Shown in pieces: positions 33,839 to 43,292 of a stretch of DNA of 46,507 nt. Location of the stretch: NCBI RefSeq assembly GCF_024178385.1, contig NZ_JAMZMM010000002.1, positions 1-46,507 of the forward strand, in the 5' to 3' direction. This stretch comes from Limnofasciculus baicalensis BBK-W-15. GTDB lineage: Bacteria > Cyanobacteriota > Cyanobacteriia > Cyanobacteriales > Coleofasciculaceae. The notes under the pieces were generated by a model. The model was not told where the DNA came from, ran no database searches, and was given only the letters and a program-made list of their open reading frames with translations. Position numbers and translations under genes: made by a program. Position 1 is the first letter of the stretch. Each line of letters starts with the position of its first letter.

Positions 33839-34090
33839 CAGTGAATAGGCAATAGAGAATAGAGAAGTTTCAATCAGGGTTAACTAACGGTTTACATCTA
33901 CACATATATAAGATTGGATTATCGATAATTAATATTTGATATGCAGATCTTATATAAATGTCAATTTTCAACTTTTTACACTGGATAGTGAATAGCTGAC
34001 AGGAAATAGGTATTTAACTGTCAACTACGATAGCTTATCCTTCTACAATTTCAACCTTTTTTAATCCCTTTGATCTGGAGGCCAATTAAC

Positions 34091-37000
34091 ATGAATTTTA
34101 ACCGAATTCCTTTCTTATTAAAATTGGGATTAGTAAATACCTGGATTGCCCTAATTATTGGAGAATTGCATGTTAATGCTTTTGCTCAAATCATCCCCGA
34201 TAATACTCTAAATACTAATGTTAACCAATCCGGAAATGTTTTCAATATTACCGGAGGTACATCTGTAGGGGGGAACTTATTTCACAGTTTTTCCGAGTTT
34301 TCTATAGCCAGTGGGAACAAAGCTTTTTTTGACTATAATGTGACAGATATTTCTCATATTATCAGTCGTGTAACTGGTAATAAAATATCGGATATCAATG
34401 GAATTATCCATGCTAACGGTAGTGCCAACTTATTTTTAATCAATCCTAATGGTATTGTTTTTGGTCCAAATGCTTCTCTAAATATCGGTGGTTCATTTAT
34501 TGCCAGTACTGCCGATACTATTGAGTTTGCTGATGGCAATTTATTCAGTGCTAAAGATACCCAAACCCCACCATTACTAAGTATCAATGTTCCCATTGGT
34601 TTGCAGTATGGGAGTAATGTTGCTGGTATAGAAGTCCAGCAATCTAATCTTGCTGTTTCACCTAATCAAACATTAGCTTTATTAGGTGGAAACGTTACTA
34701 TTAATGGGGGGAAATTACTTGCACCAGGGGGTCAAATTTCCCTAGGTGGTTTAGTGGGAGAAGGGACGATTAGCCTCCAAAATATTATCCCTTCTTTTCC
34801 GGCATCTGTCCAGCGAGGAAATGTGACTTTTACGAATAGTGCGATCGCAAATGTCACCACAACCACTAGCGGCGGTAATATTACAGTTTACAGCGATAAC
34901 CTCAATATTGCTGGCGATTCTAAACTCCTAGCCGGAATTGCTTCTAATAGTGGTTTATCAGGCGCTATTGCTGGAGATATTTTAATTAATGCGACTGGAG
35001 ACATTAGCATAAGTGACAAGAGTTTAATTGCCAATACGGTGTCATCTAGCGCATTGGGAAATGGCGGTAATATTCAGATTACTGCTAATTCCCTTGCTTT
35101 AACATCGGGAGGGAGAATTGAGACGATTACTCAAGCCACAGGAAAGGCGGGAAATATTGAAATTAATACTAATAATCTCGATATTTCTGGTTTCACATCT
35201 GATGGACTCTTTAGTGGTATTCTCAGTTACTCTGAAACAGTTAACAGTGGTGCAACTGGCAATATTCTTATTAATCAAAATAATAATCCCCAGGGAACTA
35301 TTCGGTTAGCTAATCGCGGATTTATTGCCACTGCTACTGATAGTAGTAGTAATGGTGGTTCAATTGAGGTAAATGGCAAAGACATAATTTTAGAAAGTGG
35401 TGGACAAATCCTCACTTCGGCTACGAATACTGGCAGTGCGGGTGATATTTTAATTAATGGAACAGGCACTGTTAATATTAATGGAAGCAGTCAAGACTTT
35501 ATTTCTTCTCCTTTTAGTGTTAACGATGATATTACTGTTTTGCCTCTCGATAATTTATCATTTCGTACTGATTTTAATCCAGATATTGAAAAATCTGGTT
35601 CCGGAGGAATTCCTTACGTTTCCGTGCAACGTACCCCAGATCAAATTGCGAGCGGAAAAACTGTTTTAGGGACAGCTACAGATGGATTTGATTATTACTC
35701 ATTTACAGTCAACGCGCCCAATAGTAGAGCAATTTTCGATATTGATGGAGGAAATGGTTATAGCAATCTGCCCGGAAGTCTAGATACCATGCTTTTTCTA
35801 TTCAAGCCAACTACAGGCGAAGTTATTGGTTTTAGTGACGATTCCCGTGTCGCATCGGGAGGAAGTGGAAGTCTTGTTAGTCAAGACTCTTACATTTCTA
35901 CTCTATTATCAGCCGGAACTTATGTAATTGGCGTAAGTGAATTTAATGCAATTTCTTCTAGTTTAAACTTGCTAGAAGGCAATCGCATCGATCGAGGAGA
36001 TACCTATACCTTACATGTTTCCTTACAAAATCATGGTGGTATAACACAAATACCACCTACTATACTACCCTCGAATTCCCATGACTTTAACCCCAATTAT
36101 GGCACAAGTAGCGGTTTAGTATCTCGAAGTACTAATTCTGGCAATACAGGTAAAATAACAATTAATACTCCGCAATTAACTATGGGATCTACTTCAGAGA
36201 TTGCGGCAACTGTTTCTGGTACAGGAAAAGTAGCAGATATTACAGTTAATGCCAGGAATATCGATATTAATAATGGGATAATTTCTAATACTACTCGTGG
36301 TAGTGGTGACACCGGAAATATCTTAATTAATGCAGAAGATGTGAATTTAAACAATTCCACTGTCATAAAAATCAACAGTTTTGGACAAGGAAATACAGGT
36401 GATATTAGACTTAATGCTGCTAACGTAAGGCTTCTTCAAGGTGCGCAACTTGATAACAACACTTATATTCATGGAGACACAGGTAAGATTATTATTAATG
36501 CTAGAGAGAGTGTTTTATTAGATGGAGAATTCAACGGAAGTACATCCAATATTTTTAATATTGTTGCTAGTCCATCAGCGGTGGGAAATGCGGGAGGCAT
36601 TGAAATTAATACGGGTTTATTGTCCCTAAACAATGGTGCTTCAATCAATTCCACAACTTACGGCAAAGGCAATGCGGGCGATATTACAATTAATGCTAGA
36701 GACAGTGTTTTATTAAATGGAAGGGCTAATAGTGGCAGAGGATCTGGTTTATTTAATCGAGTCAGAGGTACGGGTAGGGGTGATGCTGGCGATATCAATA
36801 TTACCACTAATATATTCTCGATGACTAACAGTGCCCAAGTCTTCAGCCGCACAGAAGGAATTGGCAATGCGGGCAGCACGGCTATTAATGCGAAAGACAT
36901 TTTTATCGATCGCAGTACAATCGCTAATAGCGTTGAGAATGGAGCGATTGGTAATGGTGGAATTTTGAATTTTAATGCTAGCAATATTTCTTTAACTAAT

Positions 37001-38203
37001 GGATCTAAAGTAACTGCTAGCACTGCCGGAAAAGGAGATGCAGGTCAAATCTTGATCCAAGGGAATGATTTAGTTTACCTGAATAATAGCCAGATTTCTA
37101 CTGCCGTAACTTCTCAAGGAATAGGTAGAGGTGGCAATATTGGCATTAAAGCCGATGATTTAATTTTAGATAATCAATCTGCGATTACAGCGGCTACAGC
37201 TTCAGGGCAAGGTGGGGATATTAACCTCAAACTAAATGACTTGTTACTGCTACGTCGCAATAGCCAAATTACAGCGACAGCGGGAACGGGTATAGGTGCA
37301 GGAGGAGATGGGGGTAATATTGAGATTAATGCCCCATTTATTGTGGCAATTCCTAGTGAAAATAGCGATATAACCGCCAATGCTTTTGAAGGAAATGGAG
37401 GTAACATAAAAATAACCGCGAACTCGATTATTGGATTAGAGTCTAGAGATAAACTAACGCCTTTCAGTGACATTACTGCTAGTTCCGAATTAGGAGTTGA
37501 TGGCGTTGTCGAAATTAACACTCTCAATGTTAACCCCAATAATGGATTAGTTCAACTACCAGAAACATTAACAGATCCCAGCGATCAAGTGGTTGCAGGT
37601 TGTGCCGCAGCCAAAGGAAATTCCTTTACAATTGCAGGGCGAGGTGGCTTACCAGAAGATCCCACAGGAATAATTCGCGGACAAACTATTTGGCGAGATT
37701 TGCAAGATTTTTCCTTAGCGAATGAAGGAGAAAATACCTCAGTTGTCAGAAATCAGTCTCCCATTACCAATTCTCAAAATCCTCAAACCTCGATTCTTGA
37801 TGCGCAGGGAAATGCAAAAGCTGGTATAGTAGAAGCAACAGGTTTTGATAAAGATGAACAAGGAAATATCCGCCTAGTCGCTCCTGATACTAATGGCAGT
37901 CCTTCAGGTTACCAAGCCAGTTTACCCAATTGCCACCAACTGTCATCTACTGATTCGCCCGGGATTTTTGGGTTAGTACCAACTCAAGGTACTCTCAAGA
38001 ATTCCCTCAGCGAAATTAACGCTAGTTCCCAAACCGGAATTCAGGGAATTGTCACCATTAATAATCCGGAATTAGATCCCACTTCTGGCTTAGTGAAATT
38101 ACCAGAAGAGGTGAGTGATTCCACCAACCAAATTGTAGTTGGTTGTGCCGCAGCACAGGGTAATTCTTTTACAATTACTGGGCGTGTCAGAGTACTTTCC
38201 TGA
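34091..38203 (+). CDS. Two-partner-secretion exoprotein 2 (tandem paralog with extended mosaic C-terminus)
   Basis: A 1370-residue paralog of the gene at 29987, with the same order: signal peptide, TPS domain (NLFHSFSEFS, LINPNGIVFGPNA), beta-helix with a PPC-like insert at about 513-646, and the GRGGLPEDP...RGQTIWRDL tail. The ATG at 34091 has GGAG upstream and is preferred over a TTG at 34070. After the normal ending (PSGYQASLPNCHQLSS) the frame continues into a second partial tail: GIFGLVPTQGTLKNSLSEIN through VVGCAAAQGNSFTITGR, which resembles exoprotein 3. It then ends abruptly with VRVLS. The protein is thus a chimera. Its upstream block TAGCTTATCC-N8-TTTCAACC is shared with exoprotein 1. 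Confidence 0.87.
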   Translation: MNFNRIPFLLKLGLVNTWIALIIGELHVNAFAQIIPDNTLNTNVNQSGNVFNITGGTSVGGNLFHSFSEFSIASGNKAFFDYNVTDISHIISRVTGNKISDINGIIHANGSANLFLINPNGIVFGPNASLNIGGSFIASTADTIEFADGNLFSAKDTQTPPLLSINVPIGLQYGSNVAGIEVQQSNLAVSPNQTLALLGGNVTINGGKLLAPGGQISLGGLVGEGTISLQNIIPSFPASVQRGNVTFTNSAIANVTTTTSGGNITVYSDNLNIAGDSKLLAGIASNSGLSGAIAGDILINATGDISISDKSLIANTVSSSALGNGGNIQITANSLALTSGGRIETITQATGKAGNIEINTNNLDISGFTSDGLFSGILSYSETVNSGATGNILINQNNNPQGTIRLANRGFIATATDSSSNGGSIEVNGKDIILESGGQILTSATNTGSAGDILINGTGTVNINGSSQDFISSPFSVNDDITVLPLDNLSFRTDFNPDIEKSGSGGIPYVSVQRTPDQIASGKTVLGTATDGFDYYSFTVNAPNSRAIFDIDGGNGYSNLPGSLDTMLFLFKPTTGEVIGFSDDSRVASGGSGSLVSQDSYISTLLSAGTYVIGVSEFNAISSSLNLLEGNRIDRGDTYTLHVSLQNHGGITQIPPTILPSNSHDFNPNYGTSSGLVSRSTNSGNTGKITINTPQLTMGSTSEIAATVSGTGKVADITVNARNIDINNGIISNTTRGSGDTGNILINAEDVNLNNSTVIKINSFGQGNTGDIRLNAANVRLLQGAQLDNNTYIHGDTGKIIINARESVLLDGEFNGSTSNIFNIVASPSAVGNAGGIEINTGLLSLNNGASINSTTYGKGNAGDITINARDSVLLNGRANSGRGSGLFNRVRGTGRGDAGDINITTNIFSMTNSAQVFSRTEGIGNAGSTAINAKDIFIDRSTIANSVENGAIGNGGILNFNASNISLTNGSKVTASTAGKGDAGQILIQGNDLVYLNNSQISTAVTSQGIGRGGNIGIKADDLILDNQSAITAATASGQGGDINLKLNDLLLLRRNSQITATAGTGIGAGGDGGNIEINAPFIVAIPSENSDITANAFEGNGGNIKITANSIIGLESRDKLTPFSDITASSELGVDGVVEINTLNVNPNNGLVQLPETLTDPSDQVVAGCAAAKGNSFTIAGRGGLPEDPTGIIRGQTIWRDLQDFSLANEGENTSVVRNQSPITNSQNPQTSILDAQGNAKAGIVEATGFDKDEQGNIRLVAPDTNGSPSGYQASLPNCHQLSSTDSPGIFGLVPTQGTLKNSLSEINASSQTGIQGIVTINNPELDPTSGLVKLPEEVSDSTNQIVVGCAAAQGNSFTITGRVRVLS

Positions 38204-38383
38204 TTTATTATGGGCACAGCTTAACAATTTTTTACTTTTTATCCAACTTGAGGTACAGCCGTTTTCTAGGGTAAGAGGAGATCTTTTCCCACCCTATTTC
38301 CTTGACAGTAGCGATCAACTTTTGCCAAGATGGACTAAAGTATCTTTTAATGATTCGCATCCATCATCTAAGGTAGCACTGCC

Positions 38384-40277
38384 ATGAATCAACCTACTCC
38401 CCATCAAACACCAGCCATCTCCAATGCTAATACTGAAGTACCTCACGCTGGGAATAGCGATCGCCAAAATCCGCCCCATTCCCCAAAAGCTGTTTTATCC
38501 ACGAGTCGAGAAGAATTTTATGGACAAGATCTGGAACACAACCCTTTAGAATTGATTATTAAAGAAGGACTGACAGAAAATCAGTGTCAACTACCAGATG
38601 ATCTACAGGGTCATGTATTTATTGTCGGTGCAGTGGGTTATATCAATTCTTACAAACCAGATCCAAAAAATTACCCCTTTGTTGTTGAACCTGCTAACGA
38701 TGGAGAAGGTTGGACTTCCCTGATTAATGGCGAGGGTATGATTTACCGCTTGGACTTTCATCAAACCACTCAAAATGCTAGTACTGGTGAACTAAAAAAA
38801 GAACCTGGCAAAGCATGGATGGCAACTCGGATCGTCAAAACGCCAGACTACTATGCAGACACAGCACTTGAGACCAAACTTGAAACCAATCCCATTTATA
38901 AAGAAAAGTTTTCCTCTTATGAAGATTGGTTTCTCAAGTTCAGGAATTTTGGTTTAACCCGTGTATCTTTACTACTAGGCGCTCGTAATTACCTGAATAC
39001 AGCATTTCTACCTATGAAATTTTCTAATGGTAGCGAACGTTTGTTAGTAACTTGGGATGTTGGTCGTCCTTACGAAATCGATCCTTGTACTCTAGGACTT
39101 GTGGCACCGATAGGATGGAATAAACAATGGCAGCCCCTGATTAAACAAGATCTATTAAATTGGGTATTTACCCCCCTTTTGAGTGCAGCGCATCCTGTAT
39201 TTGATAGAGATAAAAATGAAATGTTTACAGTCAATGGTAGTAAATCATTAGGCACTATTTTGGGGATATTGCGTTTAGCAAGGTTTGATGCTAAGGAATT
39301 TACCGATCGCTTCGTGAAAATTCCGATTATTAAAAATATCGTAGCCTTTTTTATTACCTGGGGCTTAAGCATTATCCTTGAGATTTTACTTTACCTGGTG
39401 CGATTTTTATTCGGAATTCAAGGTGAAGATTTTCTCTGTCTTACTCGCTGGAATGGTTCTGGTACTGATGTTAAGCAATGGCAAGTTCTAGATGAGAACA
39501 ATCAGCCGTTAAGAATTTTGCAAAGTTTGCATCAAATGGGGATAACAGAAAACTATACAGAACCAAGCTTGTCAGCACTTTATGATTGACCATTTTAAAT
39601 CTAAAGAATCAAAAGAAAAAGAATACCTTTTTTCTCTTTCACTCTATGCCTGGGCAGGATTCCAGCCTAATCAGTTTACTGATATATACTGGAATTGCTG
39701 GGGAACTTGGCCGGAACTCTTGAGTAAATTTATCTTTGAGATGTACAAAGACTACAAATATCGAAAAATCTCTGTCAAAGAGATACTCAAAAACATTCAA
39801 GAGGGTAAGTCTGCTAATCTCCTACGACTCCACGCGGATCGCACCTCAACGCCCCCAAAACTAACCATTGAAGATTATTACCATTTTCCCCAAGGTTATT
39901 TTGGTAATTCTCCTCAGTTTATCCCTCGCCCCAATACTGATGATCCTACCAATGGTTATATTGTGTGCATGGTTCTCTACGATATCAAGGCTCCGTCTGA
40001 TGGAAATGCCCCCTATAATCCTCTGGTTGAGAAAAAGTGTGAACTGTGGATTTTTGATGGTCAAAACTTGAGTGATGGGCCTCGCTATCGCCTCAGCCAT
40101 CCTAGATTAGATATGGGCGTAACTATCCATACAACCTGGTTAAGTAAACTGGAAACACCCCCACCCAGAACAGACTACAGTGTGCGGAAAGATTATGAAG
40201 ACTTGGTGAAGAAAACAGGTTCAGAAGCGATCGCGATATTATTCAATGATGATATTTACCCTCACTTTGAAAACTAG
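38384..40277 (+). pseudogene. Carotenoid oxygenase (RPE65/CCD family), broken by deletion and frameshift
   Basis: Two overlapping reading frames make one damaged gene. Frame A (38384-39589, 401 codons) has the N-terminal blades: LPDDLQGHVFIVGAVG, DGEGWTSLINGEGMIYRLDF, the first iron His in SAAHPVFD, a hydrophobic patch (about 313-345) for membrane contact, and a second His in LHQMGITENY. It ends a few codons later. Frame B (39582-40277, 231 codons, +1) resumes with YAWAGFQPNQFTDIYWNCWG, YYHFPQGYFGNSPQFIPRP and the last His in VTIHTTWL. The part carrying the third iron ligand and about one propeller blade is absent. CCD enzymes need four His on iron, so cleavage or isomerase activity should be lost. 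It sits between exoproteins 2 and 3. Confidence 0.72.
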
Positions 40278-40423
40278 GAGAACATAATGATTACACTCAT
40301 ATCCAAATGGAAACTATGGCTAATATCCATTAGCCAATTAGTAGCCATAACGAGATAAATAGCAGCTTTGGTTAATAGATGTAATCTCTAGTATCTGTTT
40401 AGTCTGATTTCTAAAACTATCTA

Positions 40424-43114
40424 ATGAAACCATTTTTAGTAACCTTTCAACTCATCACCAGTCTGGCTTTAGGATGGATCGCTAGTTCCCTCTCAGTTTC
40501 AGCCCAAATTATTCCAGACACTACGCTTCCCGTTAATTCCCTGGTTACACCACAAGGCAACACCAACCTCATTGAAGGAGGAACTCAAGCAGGGAGCAAC
40601 TTATTCCACAGTTTTCAAGAGTTCTCTGTTCCGACTGAGACAACTGCCTTCTTTAAGAATGCCCCAGAGATTCAAAACATCATCACTCGTGTTACTGGCA
40701 GTTCAGTTTCTAGTATTGATGGGTTACTTAAAGCCAATGGTACTGCCAATCTATTTCTGCTTAATCCTAATGGGATAATTTTTGGTCCCCATGCCCAACT
40801 CAATATCGGCGGTTCCTTTCTCTCCACTACGGCTACCAGTCTCAAGTGGGCAGATGGGAGCGAGTTTAGTGCGACAAATCCGGGTGGACTACCTCTACTC
40901 ACAGTTAATGTACCAGTAGGTTTGCAATTTGGCGCTAATCCAGGAACTATCATCAATCGCTCCCAGGCAACCCAAGTGAATAATGATGGAACTCAAGTAA
41001 CTGTAGGGCTTCAGGTGCAACCTGGAAGAACTTTAGCACTGATTGGTGGCAATGTTAGTTTAGAAGGTGGCTATCTCACCTCCGCAGGCGGTACGATCGA
41101 TCTATCAAAAGTAGGAGCAACACTGATAGGCAGTGATGGTCAACCCATTCAGGGACAACCAACCTCTGGCGGACGAATTGAAGTGGGAGCAGTGGGAGCC
41201 AATAGTCGAGTTCAAATTAAACAACAAGCGAATAATCCCAGCATTCTGGTTTTGAACTATGAAGGCGTAGACAACTTCCAAGATATCCAAATGTCTAAGC
41301 TAGCAGTTATTGATGCCAGTGGGGACGGGGGTGGCGATATCCAAGTGGACGGAAAACGAGTGAGCCTTACCGAAGGCTCTCAAATTCACTCTAATACCTT
41401 GGGAGCAAACCCCGGCGGAAGTTTAGCGGTGAAGGCAACCGACTCCTTGGAAATGTTGGGAAATACACTTACCAATGGGCCTGTGGAAGCTCGTTTGGCA
41501 GCAGTAGGAATTTTTATCCCCCAAAAAACAAATTTATCTACAACATCATATGCCGCAGGTGCGGCAGGCAACGTGATAATTGACACGAAAAGGTTGCTTG
41601 TCAGCAATGGAGCAGAAATTGTCGCTTTTAGCTTTGGTAAAGGTCGAGGAGGAGATATATTAATTAGGGCTTCCGATTCGGTGCAAGTATTAGGCGAGGC
41701 TACCTTAATCGGTTATAAGCCGGAATTGTTCTTTCCCTTTGGCTTCGATGTTCCCGGATTCGATGCTTCTTTCTGGAGAGGGATAGCATTTGTCAGCTCT
41801 ATCTCTTCTGCGAGTGTGGGTGATGGGCTAGCTGGCAATCTGAGAATTGAAACTAGACGGTTGAGTCTGGGCGAGGGTGGCATTGTCGCTACTAATCCTT
41901 TTTTTGGAGGAGACGGGGGAACTTTGACCGTCGATGCGATCGACTCTGTGGAAGTTTTGGGTACTTCAGAAACTGGGATAGTGAAAAGCAGTATATTTTC
42001 TAGTTCTACGGGCAATGGAGACGCTAAAGATGTAACCTTGAATACAAAACGGTTAATTGTCCAAGATGGTGCGAATGTACAAGTGATTGCGTTTAGCAAT
42101 GGTCAGGCAGGGAATATATTCATTAATGCCTCCGAGTCCGTGGAAGTGGGTGGCACAACCAGTGATGGTCAATTTCCCAGCAATTTAAGTGCTAGCACCT
42201 TTGGGGCAGGCAATGCGGGTAACGTGAGGGTGAATACAGGTCGATTAGTTGTTAGCAATGGAGGTGAACTTGCTGTCAACAGTACTAAGACAGGTAATGC
42301 AGGAGACTTGGAAGTAGTGGCTAACACTGTGCGATTGTCAGATAGGGCGAGGATGAATGCGACCACAAACTCTGGAGAAGGAGGCAACATTTCTATCAAC
42401 GTGCGAGACTATCTACTACTAAGAAATGGTAGTCAAATCACGGCCAAAGCTGAAGGTACGGGTAACGGGGGAAATATTACCATTGACCCACCATTTATCA
42501 TTGCCCTAGAAAACGAAAATAGCGACATTATCGCCAATGCCTTTGCCGGAAAAGGAGGCAACATTAATATTACTGCGACCGGAATTTATGGACTAGTCCC
42601 AACGAGGGGTCCTCTCAATGACTCGATTAGTGAAATTAACGCTAGTTCCGAAACCGGGATTCAGGGAACTGTAACTATCAATAACCCGGAAGTAGATCCT
42701 AGTTCGGGATTAGTAAAATTACCAGAAGAGTTGAGTGATGCTAGCAATCAGGTGGTTGTCAGTTGTGCCGCAGCCAAAGGAAATTCTTTTACAATTGCAG
42801 GGCGCGGTGGCTTACCAGAAGATCCCACAGGAATAATTCGCGGACAAACTATTTGGCGAGATTTGCAAGATTTTTCATTACCCATTAAAGGGAGGAATAC
42901 TACTGTTGAAAATCCCCAAACAGTGATGAGTAATATGGAGGGGGACAACAGATTGAGTGAGGGCGATCGCATCGCCCGCCAAAGGCATCGCACTTCTTCC
43001 ATAATAGAAGCAACGGGCTGGGTAACTGATGAAGAGGGGAAAGTAACGCTGGTTGCTCCTGTGCCAAATGGAAGCACTTCAGGAAACCTAACTAAACCGC
43101 CTAATTGCCTTTGA
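40424..43114 (+). CDS. Two-partner-secretion exoprotein 3 (filamentous hemagglutinin N-terminal domain)
   Basis: An 896-residue secreted protein. Signal peptide about 1-28 (ending SVSAQ). The TPS domain has SNLFHSFQEFSVP, LLNPNGIIFGPHA and GGSFLSTTA. The beta-helix is shorter than in exoproteins 1 and 2 and lacks the PPC insert. Turns such as GNAGNVRVNTGRLVVSNGGE and GGNISINVRDYLLLRNGSQ are visible. The C-terminus has GIYGLVPTRG, VVSCAAAKGNSFTIAGRGGL, RGQTIWRDLQDF and a final PPNCL. A 110-bp stretch of this tail (42767-42876) is almost identical to exoprotein 2. No TpsB is nearby. It is followed 178 bp later by a CHAT-TPR gene, a frequent companion of cyanobacterial TPS exoproteins. Confidence 0.87.
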   Translation: MKPFLVTFQLITSLALGWIASSLSVSAQIIPDTTLPVNSLVTPQGNTNLIEGGTQAGSNLFHSFQEFSVPTETTAFFKNAPEIQNIITRVTGSSVSSIDGLLKANGTANLFLLNPNGIIFGPHAQLNIGGSFLSTTATSLKWADGSEFSATNPGGLPLLTVNVPVGLQFGANPGTIINRSQATQVNNDGTQVTVGLQVQPGRTLALIGGNVSLEGGYLTSAGGTIDLSKVGATLIGSDGQPIQGQPTSGGRIEVGAVGANSRVQIKQQANNPSILVLNYEGVDNFQDIQMSKLAVIDASGDGGGDIQVDGKRVSLTEGSQIHSNTLGANPGGSLAVKATDSLEMLGNTLTNGPVEARLAAVGIFIPQKTNLSTTSYAAGAAGNVIIDTKRLLVSNGAEIVAFSFGKGRGGDILIRASDSVQVLGEATLIGYKPELFFPFGFDVPGFDASFWRGIAFVSSISSASVGDGLAGNLRIETRRLSLGEGGIVATNPFFGGDGGTLTVDAIDSVEVLGTSETGIVKSSIFSSSTGNGDAKDVTLNTKRLIVQDGANVQVIAFSNGQAGNIFINASESVEVGGTTSDGQFPSNLSASTFGAGNAGNVRVNTGRLVVSNGGELAVNSTKTGNAGDLEVVANTVRLSDRARMNATTNSGEGGNISINVRDYLLLRNGSQITAKAEGTGNGGNITIDPPFIIALENENSDIIANAFAGKGGNINITATGIYGLVPTRGPLNDSISEINASSETGIQGTVTINNPEVDPSSGLVKLPEELSDASNQVVVSCAAAKGNSFTIAGRGGLPEDPTGIIRGQTIWRDLQDFSLPIKGRNTTVENPQTVMSNMEGDNRLSEGDRIARQRHRTSSIIEATGWVTDEEGKVTLVAPVPNGSTSGNLTKPPNCL

Positions 43115-43292
43115 AAAGGACACAGGGAATGGGGAAGGGGGAACAGACAGAATTGATTCCCGCATACCTAATTTAGGTGAATTTTTTGTGAATTTTAATT
43201 GCGATTAGAATAAAGATTTCTTGAGAGATATTCCATAATCAATAAGTTATTGCTACAATGGGTATATTGAGCAGTAAGCAAGGTTAGTAGTC

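Noticed and set aside
35118-35669. Two short plus-strand frames inside exoprotein 2
   Set aside because: They are alternative frames of a long well-supported gene and have no independent support.
30229-37539. Many minus-strand frames opposite the exoprotein genes
   Set aside because: Shadows caused by the Asn/Gly/Ile-rich coding bias of beta-helix repeats; they show the typical Leu/Ile/Pro-rich antisense composition.
38139-38387. Short plus-strand frame bridging exoprotein 2 and the carotenoid oxygenase
   Set aside because: Begins inside exoprotein 2 in another frame and has no recognisable product; it only spans the breakpoint region.
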